DNA of 64,000 bases from Pseudomonas sp. PA15(2017) (GTDB taxonomy: Bacteria; Pseudomonadota; Gammaproteobacteria; Pseudomonadales; Pseudomonadaceae): contig NZ_MSXV01000054.1 of the NCBI RefSeq assembly GCF_001945395.1, positions 66,381-130,380 on the forward strand, read 5' to 3'. The translations under genes were made by a program, and so were the position numbers. Each line of letters opens with the position of its first letter. Position 1 is the first letter of the stretch. This document shows, one piece after another, positions 54,456-64,000 of the stretch. The notes under the pieces are model-generated. The model was not told the DNA's origin. It saw only the letters and a list, made by a program, of their open reading frames with translations, and did not search any database.

Positions 54456-56231
54456 TTAGGCCTCGGAAGGCTTGTTCGCGGCTTCGATCTTGCGGGTAAT
54501 GTACCACTGCTGGGCGATGGACAGGACGTTGTTGACCACCCAGTACAGCACCAGACCAGCCGGGAACCACAGGAAGAAGAAGGTGAAGATGATCGGCATC
54601 ATCTTCATCACGCGAGCCTGCATGGGGTCCGGCGGCGTCGGGTTCAGCTGTTGCTGGATGAACATGGTGGCACCCATGATGATCGGCAGGATGAAGAACG
54701 GATCCTTGATGGACAGGTCGGTGATCCACAGAATCCACGGTGCCTGACGCATCTCGACGGACTCCAGCAGCACCCAGTACAGGGCCAGGAACACTGGCAT
54801 CTGCACGAGGATCGGCAAGCAGCCGCCCAGCGGGTTGATCTTCTCTTTCTTGTACAGCTCCATCATCGCCTGGGACATCTTCTGGCGATCATCACCGAAC
54901 TGCTCTTTCAGCGCCTGCAGGCGCGGCGAGACGGCACGCATGCGCGCCATGGAGCGGTAGCTGGCAGCCGACAGCGGGAAGAACGCGAGCTTGATGATCA
55001 GCGTCAGCACGATGATCGAGAAGCCCCAGTTACCCAGCAGGTTGTGGATATGTTCCAGCAGCCAGAAGATCGGCTCGGCGAGGAACCACAGGATGCCGTA
55101 GTCGACGGTCTTGTCCAGGCCTGGCGACAGCGCGGCCAGATCCTTCTGGATCTTGGGGCCCGCGTACAGCGTGGTGCTGGTCTGGCCTTCCGCACCAGCC
55201 GGCACGCTCAGCGCAGGGCCGGTGTAGCCGATGATGTAATTGCCCTGGCTATCCTTGCGAGTTTGCACCAGGTTGGTGTCGTCCTTGGCCGGAATCCAGG
55301 CAGTCACGAAATAGTGCTGCAGCCAGGCGACCCAGCCGCCTTCCACAGTTACTTTGTACCAAGCGTTGGTGTTTCCTTCGCGGCGCTTTTCGTCCTGCTT
55401 GTCGATGTCTTTCATCGACACCTTGGTGTACGGCTTCTCTGGGGTCCACAGCGCGGCGCCCAGGTAGGTGGCAGTACCGGTAGCGGTGCTGGAGGACGGG
55501 TCACCACTGTTGTCGCGCTTGAGCTGGGCGAACAGGTTACCGGTCCAGGCATTGGCGCTCTGGTTGTCGATCAGGTAGGTAACGCCGATCTCGTAGCCAT
55601 TACCGGTGATGCAACCGGTTTTCTTCTGCTCCACTTCCTTGGCCGAGCAGCTGGTGTCCAGGCCACGGTGGAAGGTGAAGCGCTTGGTGTAATTGACGCC
55701 GGCATCGCTGAATTTCAGATCGACTACCAGTTGGTCCTGGCCGTCAGCCAGCTGGTAAACGCGCTGTTCGCTGCTGTACAGCGGGCGGCCACCGGCGCGG
55801 GCGTCCGGGCCGTTGGCGCCGGTCAGGCCGCTCTGGGCCAGATACAGGTGCTCGTTGCCGTTGTCGAACAGCTGAAACGGAACGTCCGGGCGGTCCTGGC
55901 GACGCGGGTAGTGCGGCAAGCTCAGACTGACCACGTCACCACCACGGGGATCGATGGCCAGGTTCAGTACGTCGGTCTTGACCTGAATCAGCTCGTCGCT
56001 AACCGCAACGGTTTCCACCGGGCTTGGCTCGGGGTTGCCGGCATTGGCGGTCGGCACATCATCATTGCTGGCCGCCGCCGAAGCGGTTTCCGGCAGACTC
56101 GGTGCGGGTTTGCTGGTCGAAGCGGCCTGATTCGGCAGAGCGGCCTGGCCGTAGTCCTGGTTCCATTGAAGAACCATCATGTAGGACACGACTGCCAGGG
56201 CGACGATCAGGATCGTACGTTTGATATCCAT
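54456..56231 (-). CDS. yidC: Membrane protein insertase YidC
   Basis: The 591-residue insertase helps Sec and acts alone to insert inner-membrane proteins, including AtpE. It has an N-terminal helix (ILIVALAVVSYMMVLQW), a large periplasmic P1 domain (about residues 50-360), and five C-terminal helices with GWGFSIIVLTLIIK-like sequence and LPILVQMPVFLALYWVL. The C-terminal tail is normal. It lies 2 bp after yidD. Confidence 0.97.
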   Translation of the reverse strand: MDIKRTILIVALAVVSYMMVLQWNQDYGQAALPNQAASTSKPAPSLPETASAAASNDDVPTANAGNPEPSPVETVAVSDELIQVKTDVLNLAIDPRGGDVVSLSLPHYPRRQDRPDVPFQLFDNGNEHLYLAQSGLTGANGPDARAGGRPLYSSEQRVYQLADGQDQLVVDLKFSDAGVNYTKRFTFHRGLDTSCSAKEVEQKKTGCITGNGYEIGVTYLIDNQSANAWTGNLFAQLKRDNSGDPSSSTATGTATYLGAALWTPEKPYTKVSMKDIDKQDEKRREGNTNAWYKVTVEGGWVAWLQHYFVTAWIPAKDDTNLVQTRKDSQGNYIIGYTGPALSVPAGAEGQTSTTLYAGPKIQKDLAALSPGLDKTVDYGILWFLAEPIFWLLEHIHNLLGNWGFSIIVLTLIIKLAFFPLSAASYRSMARMRAVSPRLQALKEQFGDDRQKMSQAMMELYKKEKINPLGGCLPILVQMPVFLALYWVLLESVEMRQAPWILWITDLSIKDPFFILPIIMGATMFIQQQLNPTPPDPMQARVMKMMPIIFTFFFLWFPAGLVLYWVVNNVLSIAQQWYITRKIEAANKPSEA

Positions 56232-56233
56232 GA

Positions 56234-56479
56234 TTATTCGGCCATCGAAGAGGAACGGGAGTGTTTCGCGAGGGGCACCGGATCGTAGCCTCCGGGATGC
56301 CAGGGGTGGCAGCGTCCCAGACGACGAACGGTCAGCCAGCCACCACGCAGGACGCCATGGGTTTCGATGGCTTCAAGCGCGTAGCAGGAACAAGAGGGGT
56401 AGAAACGACAATGACTGGCCATCATCGGACTGATGGCGTACTGGTAAAACCGGATTGGAGCTTGAACCAGTTTACGCAT
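56234..56479 (-). CDS. yidD: Membrane protein insertion efficiency factor YidD
   Basis: The 81-residue protein carries the family pattern FYQYAISPMMASHCRFYPSCSCYALEAI with three conserved Cys. YidD assists YidC substrate insertion. It overlaps the end of rnpA by 8 bp, a conserved arrangement. Confidence 0.95.
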   Translation of the reverse strand: MRKLVQAPIRFYQYAISPMMASHCRFYPSCSCYALEAIETHGVLRGGWLTVRRLGRCHPWHPGGYDPVPLAKHSRSSSMAE

Positions 56480-56876
56480 GGGGATTGTCGTTCACCCCGA
56501 TCTGGGCATTGGCCTGTTGGGCAGGTTTGCTGCGAGCCAGGCGCTTCCACAATTTGCCGAACTGTTGAGCCAGCTCGGCGTTCTGCAGATCACCCAGACC
56601 CTTACGCGCGACCACCACGATGTCCCAGCCCACCAGGTTGTCCTGATTGAGGCGGAACGATTCGCGGATCTGGCGTTTCAGGCGGTTGCGCTCAACGGAG
56701 AGCTTGACGCTCTTCTTGCCGATCACCAGACCTAGGCGTGAATGATCAAGCTCATTGTTGCGCGCAAGCAGCAGGACACTCTTGCCCGGCGCTTTGCCGC
56801 TTGGAGAGTCGAAGACTGCCTTGAATTGCCGGGGAGTGAGCAGGCGCTTCTCCCGGCCGAAGCCTCGACTCACCAC
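56472..56876 (-). CDS. rnpA: Ribonuclease P protein component
   Basis: The 134-residue basic protein binds the RNase P RNA to process tRNA 5' ends. The RNR motif is clear (VERNRLKRQIRESFR), along with LGLVIGKKSVK. The start is a GTG pair at 56876/56873; family alignment favours MVSRGF. rpmH lies 12 bp upstream. Confidence 0.96.
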   Translation of the reverse strand: MVSRGFGREKRLLTPRQFKAVFDSPSGKAPGKSVLLLARNNELDHSRLGLVIGKKSVKLSVERNRLKRQIRESFRLNQDNLVGWDIVVVARKGLGDLQNAELAQQFGKLWKRLARSKPAQQANAQIGVNDNPHA

Positions 56877-56888
56877 AAGACTGGAAAA

Positions 56889-57023
56889 TCAGACTGCGAG
56901 ACGAGCGCGGCCCTTGGCGCGACGACGCGACAGGACGGCACGGCCGTTCTTGGTAGCCATGCGAGCACGGAAGCCGTGGGTACGAGCGCGTTTGATGGTG
57001 CTGGGTTGGAAAGTGCGTTTCAT
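56889..57023 (-). CDS. rpmH: 50S ribosomal protein L34
   Basis: The 44-residue protein reads MKRTFQPSTIKRARTHGFR at its N-terminus and ends GRARLAV, the standard L34 sequence. It is very basic. It is the first gene of the rpmH-rnpA-yidD-yidC-mnmE operon and borders the origin. Confidence 0.97.
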   Translation of the reverse strand: MKRTFQPSTIKRARTHGFRARMATKNGRAVLSRRRAKGRARLAV

Positions 57024-57083
57024 GATGCGGTTACCTGGTTGTCGACAACGGACCGGAATGGTCCCCGTTTTAAGAGACCGGCG

Positions 57084-57112
57084 ATTCTAGAGAAAGCCGC
57101 AGGCCAGGTCAA
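57084..57112 (-). promoter_or_regulatory. Sigma70 promoter of rpmH operon
   Basis: On the minus strand TTGACC (57107-57112), a 17-bp spacer and TAGAAT (57084-57089) match the sigma70 consensus at 10 of 12 positions, about 60 bp before rpmH. Confidence 0.78.
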
Positions 57113-57136
57113 TTTCCAACCAGTTGTTTTGCAGAT

Positions 57137-57226
57137 TGAGAAATATAAAGGAAGGAATCTTTTTAGAAAGGCTTGTTTTGTTTTTTATAAATGAGCTCGG
57201 CCTTATCTGTGGATAAGATGATCCAG
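57137..57226 (+). repeat. Origin module, copy in the rpmH-dnaA gap
   Basis: This segment contains AAAGGCTTGTTTT (57167-57179), TTTATAAATG (57184-57193) and the first exact DnaA box. It is the partner of the copy at 52471-52560. Confidence 0.75.
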
Positions 57227-57474
57227 GCCAGCTACCCAGGCCTCTGGCGAGATTCAAAAGTCTGTCATAAACCGGTGTTGCACCTGTTGGCGCGCTGGGT
57301 ATCGCCTGGGGATGAAATGGTTATTTACCCACAGGGCAGATATCCATGTAGTTTTACCCAGGCTTTTCAACCCTGCTCACAGGGCGTTATCCACAGAGTA
57401 CAGTCGCGCCATTTCCGACACGTGGCAAACTGCCTAACACCTTGATTTAACATGCAGTGATTGGTCTTCCTATG

Positions 57475-57503
57475 TGGATAACTCCACCTCATGAAGCTAC
57501 AAT
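57475..57503 (+). promoter_or_regulatory. Candidate dnaA promoter overlapped by a DnaA box
   Basis: TGGATA (57475-57480), 17 bp and TACAAT (57498-57503) resemble a sigma70 promoter 43 bp before the dnaA start. The -35 lies within the exact DnaA box 57473-57481, which would allow autorepression. Confidence 0.42.
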
Positions 57504-57545
57504 AAGCGCTGTTTTTGCCTCAGCGCTTTCAATCAGGGGATGTCC

Positions 57546-59048
57546 GTGTCCGTGGAACTTTGGCAGCAGTGCGTGGAACTCTTGCGCGATGAACTGCCTG
57601 CCCAGCAATTCAACACCTGGATCCGTCCATTACAGGTAGAAGCCGAAGGCGACGAGCTGCGTGTCTACGCACCGAATCGTTTCGTTCTCGACTGGGTCAA
57701 CGAAAAGTACATGGGCCGTATGCTCGAGCTCCTCGGTGAGCGAGCCACCGGTCTGGTGCCGGCGATTTCGCTGCTGATCGGCAGTCGCCGCAGTTCGGCG
57801 CCGCGTGCCGTGCTGACGCCCTCGCCATCGGCCTCCAGCTATAACAGTCCGTCGCCCTCCGCGCCCGCACCTGCTGCGCCTACGCCTCAGGTCAGTGCTC
57901 CACCGGCCAAGCTGCCGGTGCAGGCCGAGCCGTCGCGGGCCAGCTTCGATTCCATGGCCGGCGCGACGCCTGTCGCGGCGCCGGCGCGCACAGAGCGGAA
58001 CGTGCAAGTAGAAGGTGGCCTCAAGCACACCAGCTACCTGAATCGTACCTTCACCTTCGACAATTTCGTCGAGGGCAAGTCGAACCAGCTGGCCCGTGCC
58101 GCTGCCTGGCAGGTGGCGGACAACCCCAAGCACGGTTACAACCCGCTCTTCCTTTATGGCGGCGTCGGCCTCGGCAAGACGCACCTGATGCATGCGGTCG
58201 GTAACCATCTGCTGGCGAAGAACCCGAACGCCAAGGTCGTGTACCTGCACTCCGAGCGTTTCGTGGCCGACATGGTCAAGGCGTTGCAGTTGAATGCCAT
58301 CAATGAGTTCAAGCGTTTCTACCGTTCGGTGGATGCGCTGCTGATCGATGACATCCAGTTCTTCGCCAAGAAAGAGCGCTCCCAGGAAGAGTTTTTCCAC
58401 ACCTTCAACGCCTTGCTCGAGGGCGGCCAGCAGGTGATTCTTACCAGCGACCGCTACCCGAAGGAAATCGAAGGTCTGGAAGAGCGCCTCAAGTCGCGCT
58501 TCGGCTGGGGCCTGACCGTGGCGGTCGAGCCGCCCGAGCTGGAAACGCGCGTGGCGATCCTGATGAAGAAGGCCGATCAGGCCAAGGTCGACCTGCCTCA
58601 CGATGCGGCGTTCTTCATCGCCCAGCGTATCCGCTCCAACGTACGTGAGCTGGAAGGCGCGTTGAAGCGGGTCATCGCCCATTCGCACTTCATGGGCCGC
58701 GACATCACCATCGAGCTGATCCGAGAGTCGTTGAAGGACCTGCTGGCCCTGCAGGACAAGCTGGTGAGCATCGACAATATCCAGCGCACCACGGCCGAGT
58801 ACTACAAGATCAAGATCACCGATCTGCTGTCCAAACGTCGTTCGCGTTCCATCGCCAGGCCGCGTCAGGTGGCCATGGCGTTGTCCAAGGAATTGACCAA
58901 CCACAGCCTGCCGGAAATCGGCGTGGCGTTCGGCGGTCGCGATCACACCACTGTGTTGCACGCCTGTCGTAAGATTGCTGAACTTAGGGGATCCGACGCG
59001 GACATCCGCGAGGATTACAAGAACCTGCTGCGTACACTGACCACTTGA
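57546..59048 (+). CDS. dnaA: Chromosomal replication initiator DnaA
   Basis: The 500-residue initiator has domain I (MSVELWQQCVELLRDELPAQ), a variable Pro/Ala/Ser-rich linker (about 95-150), the AAA+ domain with Walker A GGVGLGKTHLMHA and Walker B LLIDDIQFF, and domain IV with the DnaA-box-binding signature FGGRDHTTVLHACRKI. The GTG at 57546 is chosen since AGGGGA lies five bases upstream; the ATG at 57540 overlaps that site. It begins the dnaA-dnaN-recF-gyrB cluster. Confidence 0.98.
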   Translation: MSVELWQQCVELLRDELPAQQFNTWIRPLQVEAEGDELRVYAPNRFVLDWVNEKYMGRMLELLGERATGLVPAISLLIGSRRSSAPRAVLTPSPSASSYNSPSPSAPAPAAPTPQVSAPPAKLPVQAEPSRASFDSMAGATPVAAPARTERNVQVEGGLKHTSYLNRTFTFDNFVEGKSNQLARAAAWQVADNPKHGYNPLFLYGGVGLGKTHLMHAVGNHLLAKNPNAKVVYLHSERFVADMVKALQLNAINEFKRFYRSVDALLIDDIQFFAKKERSQEEFFHTFNALLEGGQQVILTSDRYPKEIEGLEERLKSRFGWGLTVAVEPPELETRVAILMKKADQAKVDLPHDAAFFIAQRIRSNVRELEGALKRVIAHSHFMGRDITIELIRESLKDLLALQDKLVSIDNIQRTTAEYYKIKITDLLSKRRSRSIARPRQVAMALSKELTNHSLPEIGVAFGGRDHTTVLHACRKIAELRGSDADIREDYKNLLRTLTT

Positions 59049-59083
59049 TACGCAACTCCATGCACGAGGCAAGGGACTAGACC

Positions 59084-60187
59084 ATGCACTTCACCATTCA
59101 ACGCGAAGCCCTGTTGAAACCCCTGCAACTGGTCGCCGGCGTCGTGGAACGCCGCCAGACCTTGCCGGTTCTGTCCAACGTTCTGCTGGTCGTCGAAGGC
59201 CAGCAACTGTCGCTGACCGGCACCGACCTGGAGGTCGAGCTGGTCGGTCGCGTGGCCCTGGAAGATGCCGCCGAGCCTGGCGAGATCACCGTGCCGGCGC
59301 GCAAACTGATGGATATCTGCAAGAGCCTGCCCGCCGATGCATTGATCGATGTCCGTGTCGACGAGCAGAAGCTGCTGGTCAAGGCCGGTCGTAGTCGTTT
59401 CACGCTGTCCACGCTGCCGGCTAATGACTTCCCTACCGTCGAGGAAGGCCCGGGTTCGCTGACCTTCAATCTGGTCCAGAGCAAACTGCGCCGCCTGATC
59501 GAACGCACCAGCTTCGCCATGGCCCAGCAGGACGTGCGCTACTACCTCAACGGCATGTTGCTGGAAGTGCAGACCGGTATCCTGCGCGCCGTCGCCACTG
59601 ACGGTCACCGCCTGGCGATGTGCTCCATGGAAGCGACCATCCAGCAGGACGGCAAGCACCAGGTCATCGTGCCGCGCAAAGGTATTCTCGAGCTGGCTCG
59701 CCTGCTGACCGAACAGGATGGCGAAGTGTCCATCGTCCTGGGCCAGCATCACATCCGTGCCACCACCGGTGAATTCACCTTCACCTCCAAGCTGGTCGAC
59801 GGCAAGTTTCCGGATTACGAGCGTGTGCTGCCCCGTGGCGGCGACAAGCTGGTAGTCGCTGATCGTCAAGGTCTGCGCGAAGCCTTCAGCCGTACTGCGA
59901 TTCTTTCCAACGAAAAGTACCGCGGTATCCGTCTGCAACTGGCCGCTGGCCTGTTGAAAATTCAGGCCAACAACCCGGAGCAGGAAGAAGCGGAAGAAGA
60001 AATCGCGGTCGATTACAACGGTAGCTCGCTGGAGATCGGTTTCAACGTCAGCTACCTGCTGGACGTGTTGGGCGTGATGACCACTGAGCAAGTGCGTCTG
60101 ATTCTCTCCGACTCCAACAGCAGTGCGCTGGTGCAGGAAGCCGACAACGACGACTCCGCTTATGTCGTCATGCCGATGCGTCTGTGA
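59084..60187 (+). CDS. dnaN: DNA polymerase III beta clamp
   Basis: The 367-residue clamp starts MHFTIQREALLKPLQLVAGVVERRQTLPVLSN-like and ends in the conserved MPMRL. Three repeated clamp domains are expected at this length. It lies 35 bp after dnaA. Confidence 0.98.
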   Translation: MHFTIQREALLKPLQLVAGVVERRQTLPVLSNVLLVVEGQQLSLTGTDLEVELVGRVALEDAAEPGEITVPARKLMDICKSLPADALIDVRVDEQKLLVKAGRSRFTLSTLPANDFPTVEEGPGSLTFNLVQSKLRRLIERTSFAMAQQDVRYYLNGMLLEVQTGILRAVATDGHRLAMCSMEATIQQDGKHQVIVPRKGILELARLLTEQDGEVSIVLGQHHIRATTGEFTFTSKLVDGKFPDYERVLPRGGDKLVVADRQGLREAFSRTAILSNEKYRGIRLQLAAGLLKIQANNPEQEEAEEEIAVDYNGSSLEIGFNVSYLLDVLGVMTTEQVRLILSDSNSSALVQEADNDDSAYVVMPMRL

Positions 60188-60223
60188 TTCAAGCTGCTGA
60201 ACGGCAGCTACCCAGTGTCAGAT

Positions 60224-60278
60224 AATCAGCCTTGGTGTGTTCGGATGCAGCTCTGATCCGTAACATCCAAGGCTGATT
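60224..60278 (+). promoter_or_regulatory. Long hairpin between dnaN and recF
   Basis: AATCAGCCTTGG (60224-60235) pairs perfectly with CCAAGGCTGATT (60267-60278). CGGAT (60242-60246) and ATCCG (60256-60260) form an inner stem. It is followed by TTCGTTTC, so it may be a weak terminator or attenuator in the dnaN-recF leader. Confidence 0.6.
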
Positions 60279-60323
60279 TCGTTTCAGGCGGCGTGATCGC
60301 TGCCCTTCTCTCTCGGTCTGTTC

Positions 60324-61427
60324 ATGTCCCTGACCCGCATCAATTTCACTGCCGTTCGCAATCTCGAGCCGTCGGCTCTACTGCCCTCGCCACGTATCAA
60401 TATCCTGTACGGCGATAACGGCAGCGGCAAGACCAGCGTGCTTGAGGGCATTCACCTGCTCGGCCTGGCTCGCTCCTTTCGCAGCGCTCGCCTGTTGCCG
60501 GTGATTCAGTATGAGCAGCAGGTGTGTACCTTGTTTGGGCAGGTGCAGCTGAATGACGGGCGTCTAAGCAACCTCGGCGTGTCGCGGGGTCGCCAGGGTG
60601 AATTCCAGATTCGTATTGACGGGCAGAATGCACGTAGCGCTGCGCAGCTTGCTGAAACGTTGCCATTGCAGCTGATCAACCCGGACAGCTTCCGGTTGCT
60701 GGAAGGCTCGCCGAAGATGCGCCGGCAGTTCCTCGACTGGGGAGTGTTCCACGTGGAACAGCGGTTTTTGCCCGCCTGGCAGCGCTTGCAGAAGGCCCTC
60801 AAGCAGCGTAATTCCTGGCTTCGCCGTGGTACACTTGACGCCGTTTCTCAAGCGGCCTGGGATCGCGAGTTGTGCCTGGCCAGCGATGAAATCGACAGTT
60901 ATCGGCGATCCTACATACAGCAATTGAAGCCCGTCTTCGAGCGTACCCTCAGTGAGCTGGTCGAGCTGCAGGGGCTCACGCTGAGCTATTACCGGGGATG
61001 GGATAAAGAGCGTCCCCTGAGTGAAGTGCTGACGTCGTCGCTGTTGCGTGACCAACAGATTGGGCATACCCAATCCGGACCGCAACGCGCCGATCTCAGG
61101 TTGAGACTGGGTGCGCACAACGCGGCAGATATCCTCTCCCGTGGCCAGCAGAAGCTGGTGGTGTGCGCCTTGCGAATCGCTCAGGGGCATTTGGTTGACC
61201 AGGCCAAGCGCGGCCAATGTATCTATCTGGTGGATGACCTGCCGTCAGAACTGGATGAGCAGCATCGCCGCGCTTTGTGTCGTTTGTTGGAAGATTTGAA
61301 CTGCCAGGTATTCATCACCTGTGTAGACCACGAATTGTTGAGCGATGGCTGGCAAACGCATACGCCGGTATCCATGTTCCACGTGGAACATGGGCGTATC
61401 ACCCAGACCCACGACCACCGGGAGTAA
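60324..61427 (+). CDS. recF: DNA repair protein RecF
   Basis: The 367-residue SMC-like ATPase loads RecA at gaps with RecO and RecR. Walker A is YGDNGSGKTS near residue 35; the signature SRGQQKLVV and Walker B LVDDLPSELD are present. Two perfect parS sites lie inside the coding sequence. gyrB follows after 3 bp. Confidence 0.97.
   Translation: MSLTRINFTAVRNLEPSALLPSPRINILYGDNGSGKTSVLEGIHLLGLARSFRSARLLPVIQYEQQVCTLFGQVQLNDGRLSNLGVSRGRQGEFQIRIDGQNARSAAQLAETLPLQLINPDSFRLLEGSPKMRRQFLDWGVFHVEQRFLPAWQRLQKALKQRNSWLRRGTLDAVSQAAWDRELCLASDEIDSYRRSYIQQLKPVFERTLSELVELQGLTLSYYRGWDKERPLSEVLTSSLLRDQQIGHTQSGPQRADLRLRLGAHNAADILSRGQQKLVVCALRIAQGHLVDQAKRGQCIYLVDDLPSELDEQHRRALCRLLEDLNCQVFITCVDHELLSDGWQTHTPVSMFHVEHGRITQTHDHRE
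60745..60760. other. parS: parS centromere site 1
   Basis: TGTTCCACGTGGAACA is a perfect 16-bp palindrome matching the Pseudomonas parS consensus. It lies within recF, 3.2 kb from the dnaA start. It is the binding site for ParB. Confidence 0.93.
61375..61390. other. parS: parS centromere site 2
   Basis: A second perfect TGTTCCACGTGGAACA, 630 bp from the first and near the 3' end of recF. The recF codons read MFHVEH here, against VFHVEQ at site 1. Confidence 0.93.
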
Positions 61428-61430
61428 GGC

Positions 61431-63848
<2,418 letters not shown>

Positions 63849-63926
63849 GTGCACACGCCACCCATAAAAAACCCGGCCTTGCCAGAGCGTGTGAAAACTC
63901 GCTGATGCAGGTAGTGATCCCATCAG

Positions 63927-63957
63927 ACGCCCCGACATTGTTCGGGGCGTTTGCTTT
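63927..63957 (+). terminator. Rho-independent terminator downstream of gyrB
   Basis: ACGCCCCGA (63927-63935) pairs with TCGGGGCGT (63942-63950) around a 6-nt loop, followed by TTGCTTTTG. It lies about 80 bp past the gyrB stop, probably ending the dnaA-dnaN-recF-gyrB transcripts. Confidence 0.8.
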
Positions 63958-64000
63958 TGTACGATTCGAAAGGTCGCGACCAACCTTTCAGGTGAGCAGC

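Larger units (their letters stand above)
57113..57545. other. oriC: Chromosomal replication origin (oriC)
   Basis: The rpmH-dnaA gap carries the classic Pseudomonas origin. An AT-rich unwinding-type stretch lies at about 57121-57193. Exact DnaA boxes are at 57208-57216, 57387-57395 and 57473-57481, and a one-mismatch box (TTACCCACA) at 57325-57333. Genes diverge on either side and parAB and parS lie close by, all expected at an origin. The last box overlaps a candidate dnaA promoter. Confidence 0.92.

Overview
The window is a chromosomal segment of a Pseudomonas-type gammaproteobacterium that contains the replication origin. The evidence is the gene order rpmH-rnpA-yidD-yidC-mnmE on the minus strand facing dnaA-dnaN-recF-gyrB on the plus strand, with mnmG-rsmG-parA-parB, the full atp operon and glmU-glmR-glmS further left. 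Protein sequences, high GC, a REPIN-type palindrome and two perfect parS sites all fit Pseudomonas sensu lato. The species cannot be fixed from the sequence alone.

Left part (1-36 kb), accessory and metabolic. A Flp-type pilin and a receiver-only response regulator sit at the edge (1-0.7 kb). They are followed by an SF1 helicase with a C-terminal nuclease-like domain, a PlpD-type patatin autotransporter facing it, a small unknown gene, and an RpiR-family regulator divergent from zwf with a perfect HexR-like operator between them. From 9 to 24 kb lies a bapABCD-like type I secretion locus: a 3448-residue Ig-repeat adhesin and its TolC, ABC and HlyD partners, preceded by a very AT-rich gap. A perfect REPIN follows, then a TadE-TadG-TadE pseudopilin cluster. 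Then come phoX with a Pho box, and an iron cell-surface-signalling cluster (ECF sigma, FecR, STN-type TonB receptor, esterase) whose start/stop codons mostly overlap. A ParD-like antitoxin gene that overlaps a second-type methionine aminopeptidase gene closes this part. Flp/Tad pili and BapA are both PprB-controlled biofilm factors in P. aeruginosa, so their clustering here suggests a surface-attachment region.

Right part (36-64 kb), core genome. A YczE-like membrane protein gene overlaps glmS, followed by glmR, glmU, atpCDGAHFEB and atpI (minus strand, with a good sigma70 promoter), parB-parA-rsmG-mnmG, mnmE-yidC-yidD-rnpA-rpmH, then oriC (about 57.1-57.5 kb) and dnaA-dnaN-recF-gyrB. Transcription runs away from oriC on both sides, as expected for replication-codirected core genes.

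The most interesting non-coding signal is in the 716-bp mnmG-mnmE gap. It holds a second origin-like module (AT-rich stretch plus DnaA box) that aligns without gaps to the rpmH-dnaA origin (44 of 60 positions identical by hand count) and carries its own DnaA boxes. Exact DnaA boxes (TTATCCACA) also recur about 17 times between 24 and 58 kb, including a cluster between phoX and the esterase gene. No tRNA, rRNA, CRISPR array, insertion sequence or prophage was seen.
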